64,000 nucleotides of DNA from Megamonas hypermegale_A (GTDB taxonomy: Bacteria > Bacillota > Negativicutes > Selenomonadales > Selenomonadaceae). This document shows positions 44,300 through 51,612 of the stretch, in pieces. The first letter of the stretch is position 1; every line of letters starts with the position of its first letter. A program made the position numbers and the translations under genes. The stretch lies in assembly GCF_030371585.1 (NCBI RefSeq), contig NZ_JAUDCE010000002.1; one strand, 5' to 3'. A model generated the notes under the pieces. The model worked only from the letters and a program-made list of their open reading frames with translations. It made no database searches and had not been told where the DNA came from.

Positions 44300-44560
44300 A
44301 GCCTCACCCGATTAAGGGCGAGGCTGATTTCGCGTTACCACCTTATTTGTCCGCCGCAAAAAGCGAACATCTCCATCAAGTACGGGAATAATTCCGATAC
44401 TCTCCTCTTTTAACGGCAAGGTCCCGGCTCCGCCTACGGCAAATCATGTTCAGCGGGCAACTCCGAGGTGAACTTCAACAGCTTTTCTCATATCAAGATT
44501 TCAGCAGCCTTGACTCTCTGTGATGATACCGTCTGTCTACTTTTCCTCTTCATCATTTTT
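44300..44560 (-). promoter_or_regulatory. T-box riboswitch upstream of pheA-aroF (probable Phe specifier)
   Basis: The minus strand contains the conserved T-box AGGTGGTAACGCG (44342-44330), which pairs with the uncharged tRNA acceptor end, followed by a strong terminator GCCTCGCCCTTAATCGGGTGAGGC and T-run (about 44325-44293). Upstream are stem I-like inverted segments; a TTC triplet followed by A at 44472-44470 in GAAGTTCACC fits a phenylalanine specifier, which agrees with the genes controlled. Uncharged tRNA-Phe would be expected to prevent termination. The specifier call is an inference; the T-box itself is clear. Confidence 0.88.
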
Positions 44561-44571
44561 AACGTGAATAC

Positions 44572-44600
44572 ATAATATCATATTTAAAAACAAAATGCAA
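44572..44600 (-). promoter_or_regulatory. Promoter of the pheA-aroF T-box transcript
   Basis: -35 TTGCAT (44600-44595) and -10 TATTAT (44577-44572) separated by 17 bases on the minus strand. Confidence 0.5.
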
Positions 44601-44637
44601 GTCTACTCATTGTAATATTGTAATATTTTTATTTAGC

Positions 44638-45159
44638 AATTTCTTTGCTTGTCAAAGAACTCGAACCAAAGAAAATGCCGGTTCGGCACAATATAAGATA
44701 AAGAGACTTAATTTCTTGATTTATCTTCATATTGCGCCGGGCAATTTTTCTTTGCTAGCACAAAGAAAAGTTGCCGAAAAAGAAAGTGCCTTAGTTCGTG
44801 CACTGCTAAGAGATTTTTACTTTAAGAAAATAGTTTTTTTATCTCTAACGTTTAAAAACTCGCTTTGCTCAAACATTTAAACTAAAAACAGAGATAAAAA
44901 ACTATTTTCTTAATAGCTAAAGCTACCGTAAAAATCTCCAACGCAGATAAAAATTTAGCATGATTGCAGATTACAATGCCAACAGCTCAAATTTTAGTTT
45001 CTGCTGAAACCAGAAGGCTCGAGCCAAATTCCAAACGTTTCGAGCCGTTGTACCGACTGTATTCATAGAAGAGTTACGAAGGCTCGCCCAGTGCAGCGAT
45101 AGCGAAACGTTAAAAGTTTCTTTTTGGTTCGTTTTTCTTTGCACCAAAGAAAAATGAAC
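44638..45159 (+). repeat. Family R large structured non-coding repeat, copy R3
   Basis: A copy of about 520 bp between the pheA T-box promoter and the 3' end of panB. The left end is diverged (no full GTTCATTTTT end); the right end AAAGAAAAATGAAC is kept. The large stem-loop at 44810-44938 is closed by the perfect GAGATTTTTAC / GTAAAAATCTC, a paired change from the C-G of R1 and R2. Its inner stem is AAATAGTTTTTTATCTC with the complementary arm, unlike R1 in sequence but equally paired. Confidence 0.85.
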
Positions 45160-45172
45160 TATAAATAAAAAT

Positions 45173-46000
45173 TTAATACAATTTATTTAATATCTCTTCG
45201 TCTATTTTAAACGTATGTTCCTGCGCCGGGAAAGTTCCGTTCTGCGTTTCAGCAATATATGCTTTAATCCCCTTTTCCATCTCCGCGCCGACATGGGCGA
45301 ATTGTTTAACGAACTTCGGTTTGAAATCGCCAAACATGCCGAGCATATCCTGATAAACGAGAATTTGGCCGTCGCAGCCTGCACCGGCTCCGATGCCGAT
45401 TGTCGGAATGCTTACGGACTTGGTAACGAGCTCTGCCAGTTTTGCCGGAACACATTCTAAAACAACGGCAAATGCCCCTGCCGCTTCGACCTGTTTTGCT
45501 TCCGCCAGAATACGCTTTGCCGCTTCCTCGCTTTTTCCCTGCACTTTAAAACCGCCGAAAGCATTCACCGACTGCGGCGTAAGTCCGATATGCGCCATGA
45601 CCGGTATGGACGCGGCTACAATCGCCTCTATCTGCGGGCAGACAGCCGCTCCGCCTTCCAGTTTCACTGCCTGACATCTGCCTTCCTTCATAAGCCTGCC
45701 TGCATTGTATACGGCATCATAAACAGAAGTCTGATACGACATGAACGGCATATCCGCCACTACCAAAGCATTTTTTGCTCCTCTCGCCACCGCTTTTGTA
45801 TGGTGAATTATATCCTCCATTGTTACAGACAGCGTATCTTCATAACCGAGCATGACCATGCCGAGCGAGTCGCCGACTAAAATACCGTTTATTCCTGCAT
45901 TGTCCATTACTTTCGCCGTAGAATAATCGTATGCCGTAAGCATCGTTATTTTTTTCTGCTCATCTTTTTGACGCTGAAATGTCATCACCGTATTTTTCAT
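45173..46000 (-). CDS. panB: 3-methyl-2-oxobutanoate hydroxymethyltransferase
   Basis: Adds a hydroxymethyl group from methylene-THF to 2-oxoisovalerate to make ketopantoate, the first step to pantothenate and coenzyme A. ITMLTAYDYSTAKVMD, ILVGDSLGMVMLGYEDT, MPFMSYQ and PVMAHIGLTPQS are the family signatures; GIGAGAGCDGQILVYQD is near the C-terminus. Length 275 is normal. The start overlaps the stop of the DUF2520 gene by four bases, so the two are coupled. panC and panD are not in the window. Confidence 0.95.
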   Translation of the reverse strand: MKNTVMTFQRQKDEQKKITMLTAYDYSTAKVMDNAGINGILVGDSLGMVMLGYEDTLSVTMEDIIHHTKAVARGAKNALVVADMPFMSYQTSVYDAVYNAGRLMKEGRCQAVKLEGGAAVCPQIEAIVAASIPVMAHIGLTPQSVNAFGGFKVQGKSEEAAKRILAEAKQVEAAGAFAVVLECVPAKLAELVTKSVSIPTIGIGAGAGCDGQILVYQDMLGMFGDFKPKFVKQFAHVGAEMEKGIKAYIAETQNGTFPAQEHTFKIDEEILNKLY

Positions 46001-46842
46001 TTTAATACCTCTTTCATCTGCGTATAATTTCTCTGCCAGTGTTTTTCCTGCGCAATCTTTGTCAGTTCCAAAGACAACAGTCTATACACTTCCCGCTTAG
46101 TCAAATCTTTGCCCAGACTTTCCAGATGATGTCTTACCGTCTGTACATCATTGCGCTCAACCGGACCGGTTAAAGCCTTTTCCGGACCATTTTGTACAAT
46201 GTTCTCCGCATTCACTTTAAACAGCGGCAGCAATGCTTTCCGCGCACTTTCAGCGCTGAAACCGCACTGTTTTAATACATCCTCACTCATGGACAATAGA
46301 GCGATAACCAAATTGCTCGCCAATACCGCTCCTGCATGATATAACGCTTTATCCTTTGTGTTGATAACCACTGTTTCATTGCCAAAGCCGGCGAATAAAT
46401 TCCGCATTTTAGTTAAATACTGCTCACTGCCTTCAATCGTAAACACTGTATTTTTCAAATCCCGCCATGAATTATACTTATCACTGACAGCACAAAGCGG
46501 ATGGATAGAATACGCAAATGCACCTTTATTTTCTGCATCAAAAAAAGCGGCCGAAGAAATCGAACCGCTGCAATGACAAATTTTTTTATTTCTAACATCC
46601 AGATTTTTTATATGTTCCCAGACCATGCCGATAACATCATCCGGTACGGTGAGAAACAAGGTATCGCTGTCCTTTAAAATATCTGTTAAACTGCTATACA
46701 TTCTGCTGTTTGTAAATTCCGCTGCTGATTTAGCCGATTTCGGCGACCTGCTGTAGTAACCCGTAACAGAAATACCGTTACTGATAAAATATTTTCCCAG
46801 AGAAAAACCCACTTTCCCCGCGCCGATAAATCCTATTTTCAT
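45997..46842 (-). CDS. Rossmann-fold and DUF2520 oxidoreductase, possible ketopantoate reductase
   Basis: A 281-residue dehydrogenase-like protein: the N-terminal NAD(P)-binding MKIGFIGAGKVGFSLGKYF (GxGxxG) leads a Rossmann domain, and the C-terminal helical DUF2520-type domain has YHAGAVLASNLVIALLSMSE and GPEKALTGPVERND. This layout resembles 6-phosphogluconate/ketopantoate-type reductases. No panE is present in the window, and translational coupling to panB suggests it may reduce ketopantoate to pantoate, as for the unrelated-to-PanE enzyme PanG known in other bacteria. Whether it belongs to that family needs comparison; treat the role as inferred. Confidence 0.78.
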   Translation of the reverse strand: MKIGFIGAGKVGFSLGKYFISNGISVTGYYSRSPKSAKSAAEFTNSRMYSSLTDILKDSDTLFLTVPDDVIGMVWEHIKNLDVRNKKICHCSGSISSAAFFDAENKGAFAYSIHPLCAVSDKYNSWRDLKNTVFTIEGSEQYLTKMRNLFAGFGNETVVINTKDKALYHAGAVLASNLVIALLSMSEDVLKQCGFSAESARKALLPLFKVNAENIVQNGPEKALTGPVERNDVQTVRHHLESLGKDLTKREVYRLLSLELTKIAQEKHWQRNYTQMKEVLK

Positions 46843-46941
46843 TCAATCACTCCCTTTCTCAAGGGACAGCTGTGTTTTACAACCTGATAAAGGTACTGTT
46901 CAAAAATCATTTCGATACAGCCTTTGCTTAAAAATAAAAAA

Positions 46942-46979
46942 ATTGCGGTACAGTTTCTGTCGAATACTATCCACGCAAT
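46942..46979 (-). other. Possible leader hairpin upstream of the DUF2520-panB unit
   Basis: ATTGCG / CGCAAT followed on the minus strand by TTTTTTT, about 100 bases before the gene start. It could be a weak attenuator or the end of an unseen short transcript. The rest of 46843-47040 shows no gene. Confidence 0.3.
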
Positions 46980-47042
46980 ACTATATCATCAATGCTTCCA
47001 TTTGTATAGAAAATATGCCTAAAAAATTTTTTCAAAAAACAT

Positions 47043-47071
47043 TTGACAAACTCTTCCCAATCTGATATTAT
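47043..47071 (+). promoter_or_regulatory. Promoter of tRNA cassette 1
   Basis: -35 TTGACA (47043-47048) and -10 TATTAT (47066-47071) with a 17-base spacer, about 33 bases before tRNA-Arg. The flanking sequence resembles that before cassette 2. Confidence 0.7.
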
Positions 47072-47103
47072 AATATGCGTGGTTAAGACAGCCACCAAAT
47101 AAA

Positions 47104-47181
47104 GGCCCTGTAGCTCAGCTGGATTAGAGTGTTTGACTACGAATCAAAAGGTCGCAGGTTCGAGTCCTGCCAGGGTCACCA
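47104..47181 (+). tRNA. tRNA-Arg (anticodon ACG), cassette 1
   Basis: A complete cloverleaf: acceptor GGCCCTG / CAGGGTC with one G-T pair, D-arm AGCTCAGCTGGATTAGAGT, anticodon loop CTACGAA, T-arm GCAGG TTCGAGT CCTGC and encoded ACCA end. The ACG anticodon (read as ICG) decodes CGN arginine codons. Identical to the copy at 49594-49671. Confidence 0.95.
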
Positions 47182-47189
47182 TGCAAAAT

Positions 47190-47274
47190 GGGTAGGTGCC
47201 CGAGTGGTTAAAGGGAACGGACTGTAAATCCGTCGCCGTAGGCTACGATGGTTCGAATCCATCCCTGCCCACCA
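47190..47274 (+). tRNA. tRNA-Tyr (anticodon GTA), cassette 1
   Basis: Class II tRNA with long variable arm: acceptor GGGTAGG / CCTGCCC, anticodon loop CTGTAAA, extra arm around CGTCGCCGTAGGCTACGA, T-loop TTCGAAT and encoded ACCA. Eight bases after tRNA-Arg, so co-transcribed. Identical to the copy at 49681-49765. Confidence 0.95.
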
Positions 47275-47287
47275 TTTTGAATATTAA

Positions 47288-47316
47288 AGCGTTGGTATTG
47301 TACCAACGCTTTTTTT
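47288..47316 (+). terminator. Terminator of tRNA cassette 1
   Basis: The perfect stem AGCGTTGGTA / TACCAACGCT followed by TTTTTTG. Confidence 0.88.
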
Positions 47317-47321
47317 GTTGC

Positions 47322-48830
47322 CTATTTTTCTTTTGCCCACTCAGCTTCATCTGCAAAAAAATGAGCTGTCCTGTATAATCTTTCATTTAAATAAGACATC
47401 AAATAGTCTTCCTCACTTTTATTGACAGAAATTTCTCCGCTTTGCCACATTAAAACTCCCTGTCTGTAAATATCCGGTCTGCCGAATTTTTCTGTCAGAA
47501 CATTTTTCATCTCATCAAAATACTGTTGTCCTTTTTCTCTGTTTTCGATACTTTCATCAAAGCATAATAAAATTTTATACAGCTGTTCGTTGCTGAACAT
47601 CACGACAAGATACGGCGAACCCTCCTGATACACTTCAGTCAATCCGATAGAATAAATATATATCGTGTGCCACAATATTCCCCAACGCAATCCGTAAATA
47701 TCGGATATTTCCTTATACGGCTGTCCCCAGTAGATATATAATTTATCATTCATTGCGTCTGCATAAACTTCTCTGTAAGTACGCTTTAGCAAATTACCGC
47801 CGCCAAGTTTGTACGCTTCACCGTCCAAAGCAGCCCTTTCAGCCAATTTCTCATTTGTAAGTATCTGTTCTGTTTCACCGCTATATATCAGCTTTATCTT
47901 ATACAGCTGATTGTGCCACAGATACAAATATATTTTTGCTGTATTATGCTGAAATGTTTTAATAAAATTATTATATGCCTTGTCTTTTTTCTCATACGGA
48001 TTTTCCAAATCCAGTTCATAGATAAGCGCATTTTCCCCATAATAACGTTCCGTATATTTTACAGCAAAATCTTTTACAATATCATTTATACTTTCGCCCC
48101 AATATAAATCAGGAATTAATCCGACCAACTGTTTTTTATCCGTTACCGTTTCCGCTGCTATTGCCGCATTCATTTTGGCTACAGCCTCATTGTGCGTGTT
48201 CCTTTCTTCATTTAAAGCACCTTGAGCCGCTGCCTTTTTTAACAGAAAATCATCCTGCAGGACAAGCATGCCGCCATTTTGCTTTTCGGCAACTATCTTG
48301 TACAGCTGGTTATTCCAGAAATAAACTAAAATCTGCTGTGATTTCAGTTTTTCACCATTAAAATCCTGTTTTGGCAAAGTCAAATAATACACCGGCGAAT
48401 TTTTTGTGCTATCATGCTCTTTGTATTTCAATTTATAAAATCTGCTTACCTGAGCATAGCTTGCGCCCCAATACAGATTTTCGCCGATATATTTCAATTT
48501 ACCAGCAGCTTCACTCTGTATGACTAAATCTGTTCCGTCAGTAAAATCAGCCGTTATTCTGTACAGTTTATTCCCCTTCATATACAGCAAAATTCTGCCG
48601 TTGACAACTTCCTTGCCCTTTAAATACGGCTCTTCCAGCTTCAGCCAGTAGGTATTGCTGTCTTCTTCTGATAAATAATTATTATAAACGAGCGGATATA
48701 CCGCTTTTATTTCATCATAGGTCATTCCCCATTTCAAATCAGCCAGTATATCCCGCTCGGCAGAAGCTACAGCCAAATTGCATAAATTACATATCAAACA
48801 AAAACATATTGCAAGGCAAAGTTTCTTCAT
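47322..48830 (-). CDS. Secreted protein with four repeated YWG/LYKI modules
   Basis: A 502-residue exported protein of no family I recognise. The signal peptide (LCLAICFCLICNLCNLAVASA) is followed by four similar modules at about 31-95, 118-180, 241-315 and 364-424. Each opens with L(K/Y)WG or YWG plus a short helix, and closes with an aromatic strand ending LY(K/R)I (for example ILVYFWNNQLYKI, IYLYLWHNQLYKI). The C-terminal part (from about 364) closely resembles the neighbouring 202-residue protein. The repeat pattern suggests a beta-rich sensor or binding surface outside the cytoplasm. Sixteen bases separate it from its paralogue upstream; both lie between two tRNA cassettes. Confidence 0.75.
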   Translation of the reverse strand: MKKLCLAICFCLICNLCNLAVASAERDILADLKWGMTYDEIKAVYPLVYNNYLSEEDSNTYWLKLEEPYLKGKEVVNGRILLYMKGNKLYRITADFTDGTDLVIQSEAAGKLKYIGENLYWGASYAQVSRFYKLKYKEHDSTKNSPVYYLTLPKQDFNGEKLKSQQILVYFWNNQLYKIVAEKQNGGMLVLQDDFLLKKAAAQGALNEERNTHNEAVAKMNAAIAAETVTDKKQLVGLIPDLYWGESINDIVKDFAVKYTERYYGENALIYELDLENPYEKKDKAYNNFIKTFQHNTAKIYLYLWHNQLYKIKLIYSGETEQILTNEKLAERAALDGEAYKLGGGNLLKRTYREVYADAMNDKLYIYWGQPYKEISDIYGLRWGILWHTIYIYSIGLTEVYQEGSPYLVVMFSNEQLYKILLCFDESIENREKGQQYFDEMKNVLTEKFGRPDIYRQGVLMWQSGEISVNKSEEDYLMSYLNERLYRTAHFFADEAEWAKEK

Positions 48831-48845
48831 TTCATCATCTTCTTT

Positions 48846-49454
48846 TTATCTTGCTCTACCATGTTTTCTATGGCGGATAACATTGTTAAAAAATTTTTTC
48901 TCCAGCTGCTGTTCTTCTATGGAATTAGCCTTGGCAGTCGTATCCTCCCATACGAGTATATTCTCATTATAGACAGACGGCCCACCGAATTTTTGCGTCA
49001 AATCGTTTACAACTCTGCCGCGCCGCGGTCTATCCGGATTTAAACCGCGCGGATAATACATCCAGATTTTATACAGTTTTTCTTCATTGAACCATAAAAT
49101 CAGATACGGCGAACTTCGCTTGTAAATTTTGTTGAGCTGTAAAGCGTAACGGCCTACATGCGTGCTCCATACGCCCCATTTCAATTCGTAATCCGCGCTT
49201 ATCTCATCCAGCGGCTGACCCCAATAGATATTGAATTCACCGTTCTTCACATCAGGATAAACCTGCCGATACATCTCTTCCTGCGGCAGTCCATCTTCAT
49301 CTCTGTTTTGCGCCAGATTATAATACTGGCGTATTTCGTTATAATCACTGTGCCATGTCACATCATCAAACGCACTTTTGGCAGACACGTATGTATTACC
49401 GCTCCAAAGCACAAAACCGGCCGCCATCAGCATAAAAATTCTCATCCATTTCAT
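48846..49454 (-). CDS. Secreted single-module paralogue of the neighbouring YWG-repeat protein
   Basis: A 202-residue exported protein: signal peptide IFMLMAAGFVLWSGNTYVSA, a degenerate first module (VTWHSDYNEIRQYYNL), then a full module at about 75-133 with NIYWGQPLDEISADYELKWG and SPYLILWFNEEKLYKIWMYY. A tail LTQKFGGPSVYNENILVWE matches LTEKFGRPDIYRQGVLMWQ of the larger protein. It seems to be a relative of that protein's C-terminal half, by duplication or loss of modules. It is first in a two-gene unit. Function unknown. Confidence 0.72.
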   Translation of the reverse strand: MKWMRIFMLMAAGFVLWSGNTYVSAKSAFDDVTWHSDYNEIRQYYNLAQNRDEDGLPQEEMYRQVYPDVKNGEFNIYWGQPLDEISADYELKWGVWSTHVGRYALQLNKIYKRSSPYLILWFNEEKLYKIWMYYPRGLNPDRPRRGRVVNDLTQKFGGPSVYNENILVWEDTTAKANSIEEQQLEKKFFNNVIRHRKHGRAR

Positions 49455-49533
49455 AATATCGCCTCTTTTTCATCTTTATATCTATATTTTAACAAAATCC
49501 GAAAAAAAATTATACTTTTTTTCCAAAAAACTC

Positions 49534-49562
49534 TTGTCAAAACAAAATATCTGTGCTATTAT
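49534..49562 (+). promoter_or_regulatory. Promoter of tRNA cassette 2
   Basis: -35 TTGTCA (49534-49539) and -10 TATTAT (49557-49562), 17 apart, with an upstream CCAAAAAACTC tract similar to that before cassette 1. Confidence 0.68.
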
Positions 49563-49593
49563 ATAAAAGCTGTTTGTTCAGTAAACAAACGAT

Positions 49594-49671
49594 GGCCCTG
49601 TAGCTCAGCTGGATTAGAGTGTTTGACTACGAATCAAAAGGTCGCAGGTTCGAGTCCTGCCAGGGTCACCA
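49594..49671 (+). tRNA. tRNA-Arg (anticodon ACG), cassette 2
   Basis: Identical over its 78 bases to the tRNA-Arg at 47104-47181, including the encoded ACCA end. The spacer to tRNA-Tyr differs (ATGAAAACAT type versus ATGCAAAAT), so only the tRNAs themselves are held identical. Confidence 0.95.
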
Positions 49672-49680
49672 TGAAAACAT

Positions 49681-49765
49681 GGGTAGGTGCCCGAGTGGTT
49701 AAAGGGAACGGACTGTAAATCCGTCGCCGTAGGCTACGATGGTTCGAATCCATCCCTGCCCACCA
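49681..49765 (+). tRNA. tRNA-Tyr (anticodon GTA), cassette 2
   Basis: Identical over 85 bases to the tRNA-Tyr at 47190-47274, with the same long variable arm and encoded ACCA end. Nine bases after tRNA-Arg. Confidence 0.95.
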
Positions 49766-49778
49766 TTTTGTAAATCAA

Positions 49779-49807
49779 ACCTTTGAATTATTTCAAAGGT
49801 TTTTTTG
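49779..49807 (+). terminator. Terminator of tRNA cassette 2
   Basis: ACCTTTGAA / TTCAAAGGT followed by TTTTTTG; unrelated in sequence to the cassette 1 terminator. Confidence 0.85.
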
Positions 49808-49844
49808 TGTGCTGAACAAATTTTATATAGATTGACGATATGTA

Positions 49845-49872
49845 AAAGGCGTGGAATGATTTCCACGCCTTT
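49845..49872 (-). terminator. Terminator after bioB
   Basis: The perfect 12-base stem AAAGGCGTGGAA / TTCCACGCCTTT immediately beyond the bioB stop on the minus strand, with a short T tract after it. Confidence 0.8.
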
Positions 49873-49877
49873 ATTGT

Positions 49878-50840
49878 TTATATCTCACATTTAAAACCGA
49901 GTTCAGCTATCATCTGCATATCCGTATCAATGGAAATGCCGCTCGTCGTCAGCATATCGCCGGAAATTGCTGCATTCGCTCCCGCTTTAAAGCAGGCTCT
50001 GCCTTTGTCCGCCAGTAAACCTCTGCCGCCCGCAAGACGAATGAACGCCTTCGGCAAAATAAAGCGGTAAATCGCTATTATACGCAGAATTTCCTCATCG
50101 GATAAACGCTTATTATGTTCATACGGTGTACCTGCAATCGGATTTAAAATATTTACCGGCACGGAATTTATTCCAAGGCTGCGCAGCTCCAGCGCCATAT
50201 CTACTCTGTCCTCCATCGTTTCACCGATGCCCATGATACCGCCGCTGCATACATCCATACCGGCTTTTTGGGCTGCTTTAATGGCGTTTACTTTATCAGC
50301 AAAAGCATGCGTTGTGCATACCTGCGAAAAATGATGACGCGAACTTTCCAAATTATTATGCACGCGTTCAACACCGGCGTCATGCAGTTTCTTAAACTGC
50401 GCTTCATTCAAAAGACCGCCGGATACGCATAATTTCACCGGACATTGTTCATGCACTTTGCTCAGGCTTTCTGCTAGTTTATCCACTTCAGCATCACTCA
50501 GCGCCCGGCCGGAAGTGACAACAGAATAGCGCATTACGCCTTTATTGTAATTGTACTGCGCCTCGCGCAAAATCGGCTCCGTATCCAATAACGGATATGT
50601 TTCTACATTCGTTTTATAATGCGCCGACTGTGCGCAGTATTTGCAGTCCTCGCTGCAACGGCCGCTCTTGCCGTTGATTATCGTACAGATATCGAATTTA
50701 TCGCCGCAAAAATACTGCCGTATTTCATTTGCCGCCTTTGCCAAATCTTCCAGCGATTCATCACTCAATTTCACAGCTTCCGCTTTATTGATTTCATAAC
50801 CGCCCAGAATTTTATTTTTCAGTTCTTCAATATAACTCAT
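49878..50840 (-). CDS. bioB: Biotin synthase
   Basis: Radical SAM enzyme inserting sulfur into dethiobiotin. The cluster motif is CSEDCKYC near residue 62 (CxxxCxxC), followed by AQSAHYKT; LCVSGG and NNLESSRHHF are conserved, and RLAGGRG near 270 includes the arginine at the [2Fe-2S] site. The 320 residues match the family. It stands alone without other bio genes, so the pathway is either elsewhere or limited to conversion of imported dethiobiotin. Confidence 0.94.
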   Translation of the reverse strand: MSYIEELKNKILGGYEINKAEAVKLSDESLEDLAKAANEIRQYFCGDKFDICTIINGKSGRCSEDCKYCAQSAHYKTNVETYPLLDTEPILREAQYNYNKGVMRYSVVTSGRALSDAEVDKLAESLSKVHEQCPVKLCVSGGLLNEAQFKKLHDAGVERVHNNLESSRHHFSQVCTTHAFADKVNAIKAAQKAGMDVCSGGIMGIGETMEDRVDMALELRSLGINSVPVNILNPIAGTPYEHNKRLSDEEILRIIAIYRFILPKAFIRLAGGRGLLADKGRACFKAGANAAISGDMLTTSGISIDTDMQMIAELGFKCEI

Positions 50841-50872
50841 AGTATCACCTTTAATTTGTTTTATTACAACAT

Positions 50873-50926
50873 ATTAAAACATGATATAGACACTATGTCA
50901 ACCTTCTAAAAATAAGAGTTAACTTT
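50873..50926 (-). promoter_or_regulatory. bioB promoter with possible BirA-like operator
   Basis: -35 TTGACA (50901-50896) and -10 TTTAAT (50878-50873), spacer 17. The -35 lies in the inverted half-site pair AGTTAAC..GGTTGAC (50924-50897), similar in form to BirA operators, though the spacing is about one base shorter than the usual. Operator role is inferred. Confidence 0.4.
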
Positions 50927-50951
50927 TATCTTATTTTTTTATTGTAAAAAA

Positions 50952-51552
50952 ACAACAAAGAAAGTGCCGGTTCGGCACAATATAAGATAAAGATAACTAT
51001 TTCTTAATCTATTCTCATATTGCGCCGGGCAATTTTTCTTTGCTGGCACAAAGAAAAGTTGCCGAAAATTCACCTTACGACATAAGATATCTCTAAGTGC
51101 TAAAGCACCAAGAGCTATCTTAAAAATGCCTTGGTTCGTGCACTGCTAAGAGATTTTTACTTTAAGAAAATGGTTTTTTATCTCTAACGTTTAAAAACTC
51201 GCTTCGCTCAAACATTTAAACTAAAAACAGAGCTAAAAAGCCATTTTCTTAATAGCTAAAGCTACCGTAAAAATCTCCAACGCAGACAAAAATTTAGCAT
51301 GAGTAGCGAATTATAATGTCAACAACTTAGATTTTAATTCCTGCTGGAAACAGAAAGCACGAGCCAAATTCCAAACGTTTCGAGCCGTTATACTGTCTGT
51401 ATTTATAGAAGGGTTACGAAGGCTTGCCCAGTGCAGCGATAGCGAAACGTTGAAAGGTTTTTTTACAGACTCTTATTACTTTAGTAATTAGAGTCTGTTA
51501 TACCTTTAGGTGATTTTTGGTTCGTTTTTCTTTGTATCAAAGAAAAATGAAC
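50952..51552 (+). repeat. Family R large structured non-coding repeat, copy R4 (with inserts)
   Basis: The longest copy, about 600 bp, between bioB and the following secreted protein gene. The core stem-loop at 51150-51277 is closed by GAGATTTTTAC / GTAAAAATCTC, with inner stem GAAAATGG / CCATTTTC that differs from R3 (ATAG / CTAT) by paired changes. Two extra palindromes absent from the other copies are present at 51084-51121 and 51465-51498. The left terminal arm is missing; the right end AAGAAAAATGAAC is kept. Confidence 0.85.
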
Positions 51553-51580
51553 GATAGAAAATAGAAATTTGTATAAAAAA

Positions 51581-51607
51581 AGCTCATGGATTAAATTCCA
51601 TGAGCTT
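51581..51607 (-). terminator. Terminator after the secreted zinc-ribbon protein gene
   Basis: AGCTCATGGA / TCCATGAGCT followed by TTTTTTT on the minus strand. Confidence 0.85.
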
Positions 51608-51612
51608 TTATC

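Noticed and set aside
46843..47040. A small gene before the tRNA cassette
   Set aside because: No frame with start signal; only a weak hairpin is visible.
47196..47378. A short ORF MPEWLKGTDCKSVAVG... over tRNA-Tyr
   Set aside because: It is a translation of the tRNA gene itself, a common false call.
39059..51552. Family R as a CRISPR array, IS element or group II intron
   Set aside because: Repeats are 500-600 bp and not regularly spaced; there is no transposase, reverse transcriptase or recognisable intron domain V in any copy.
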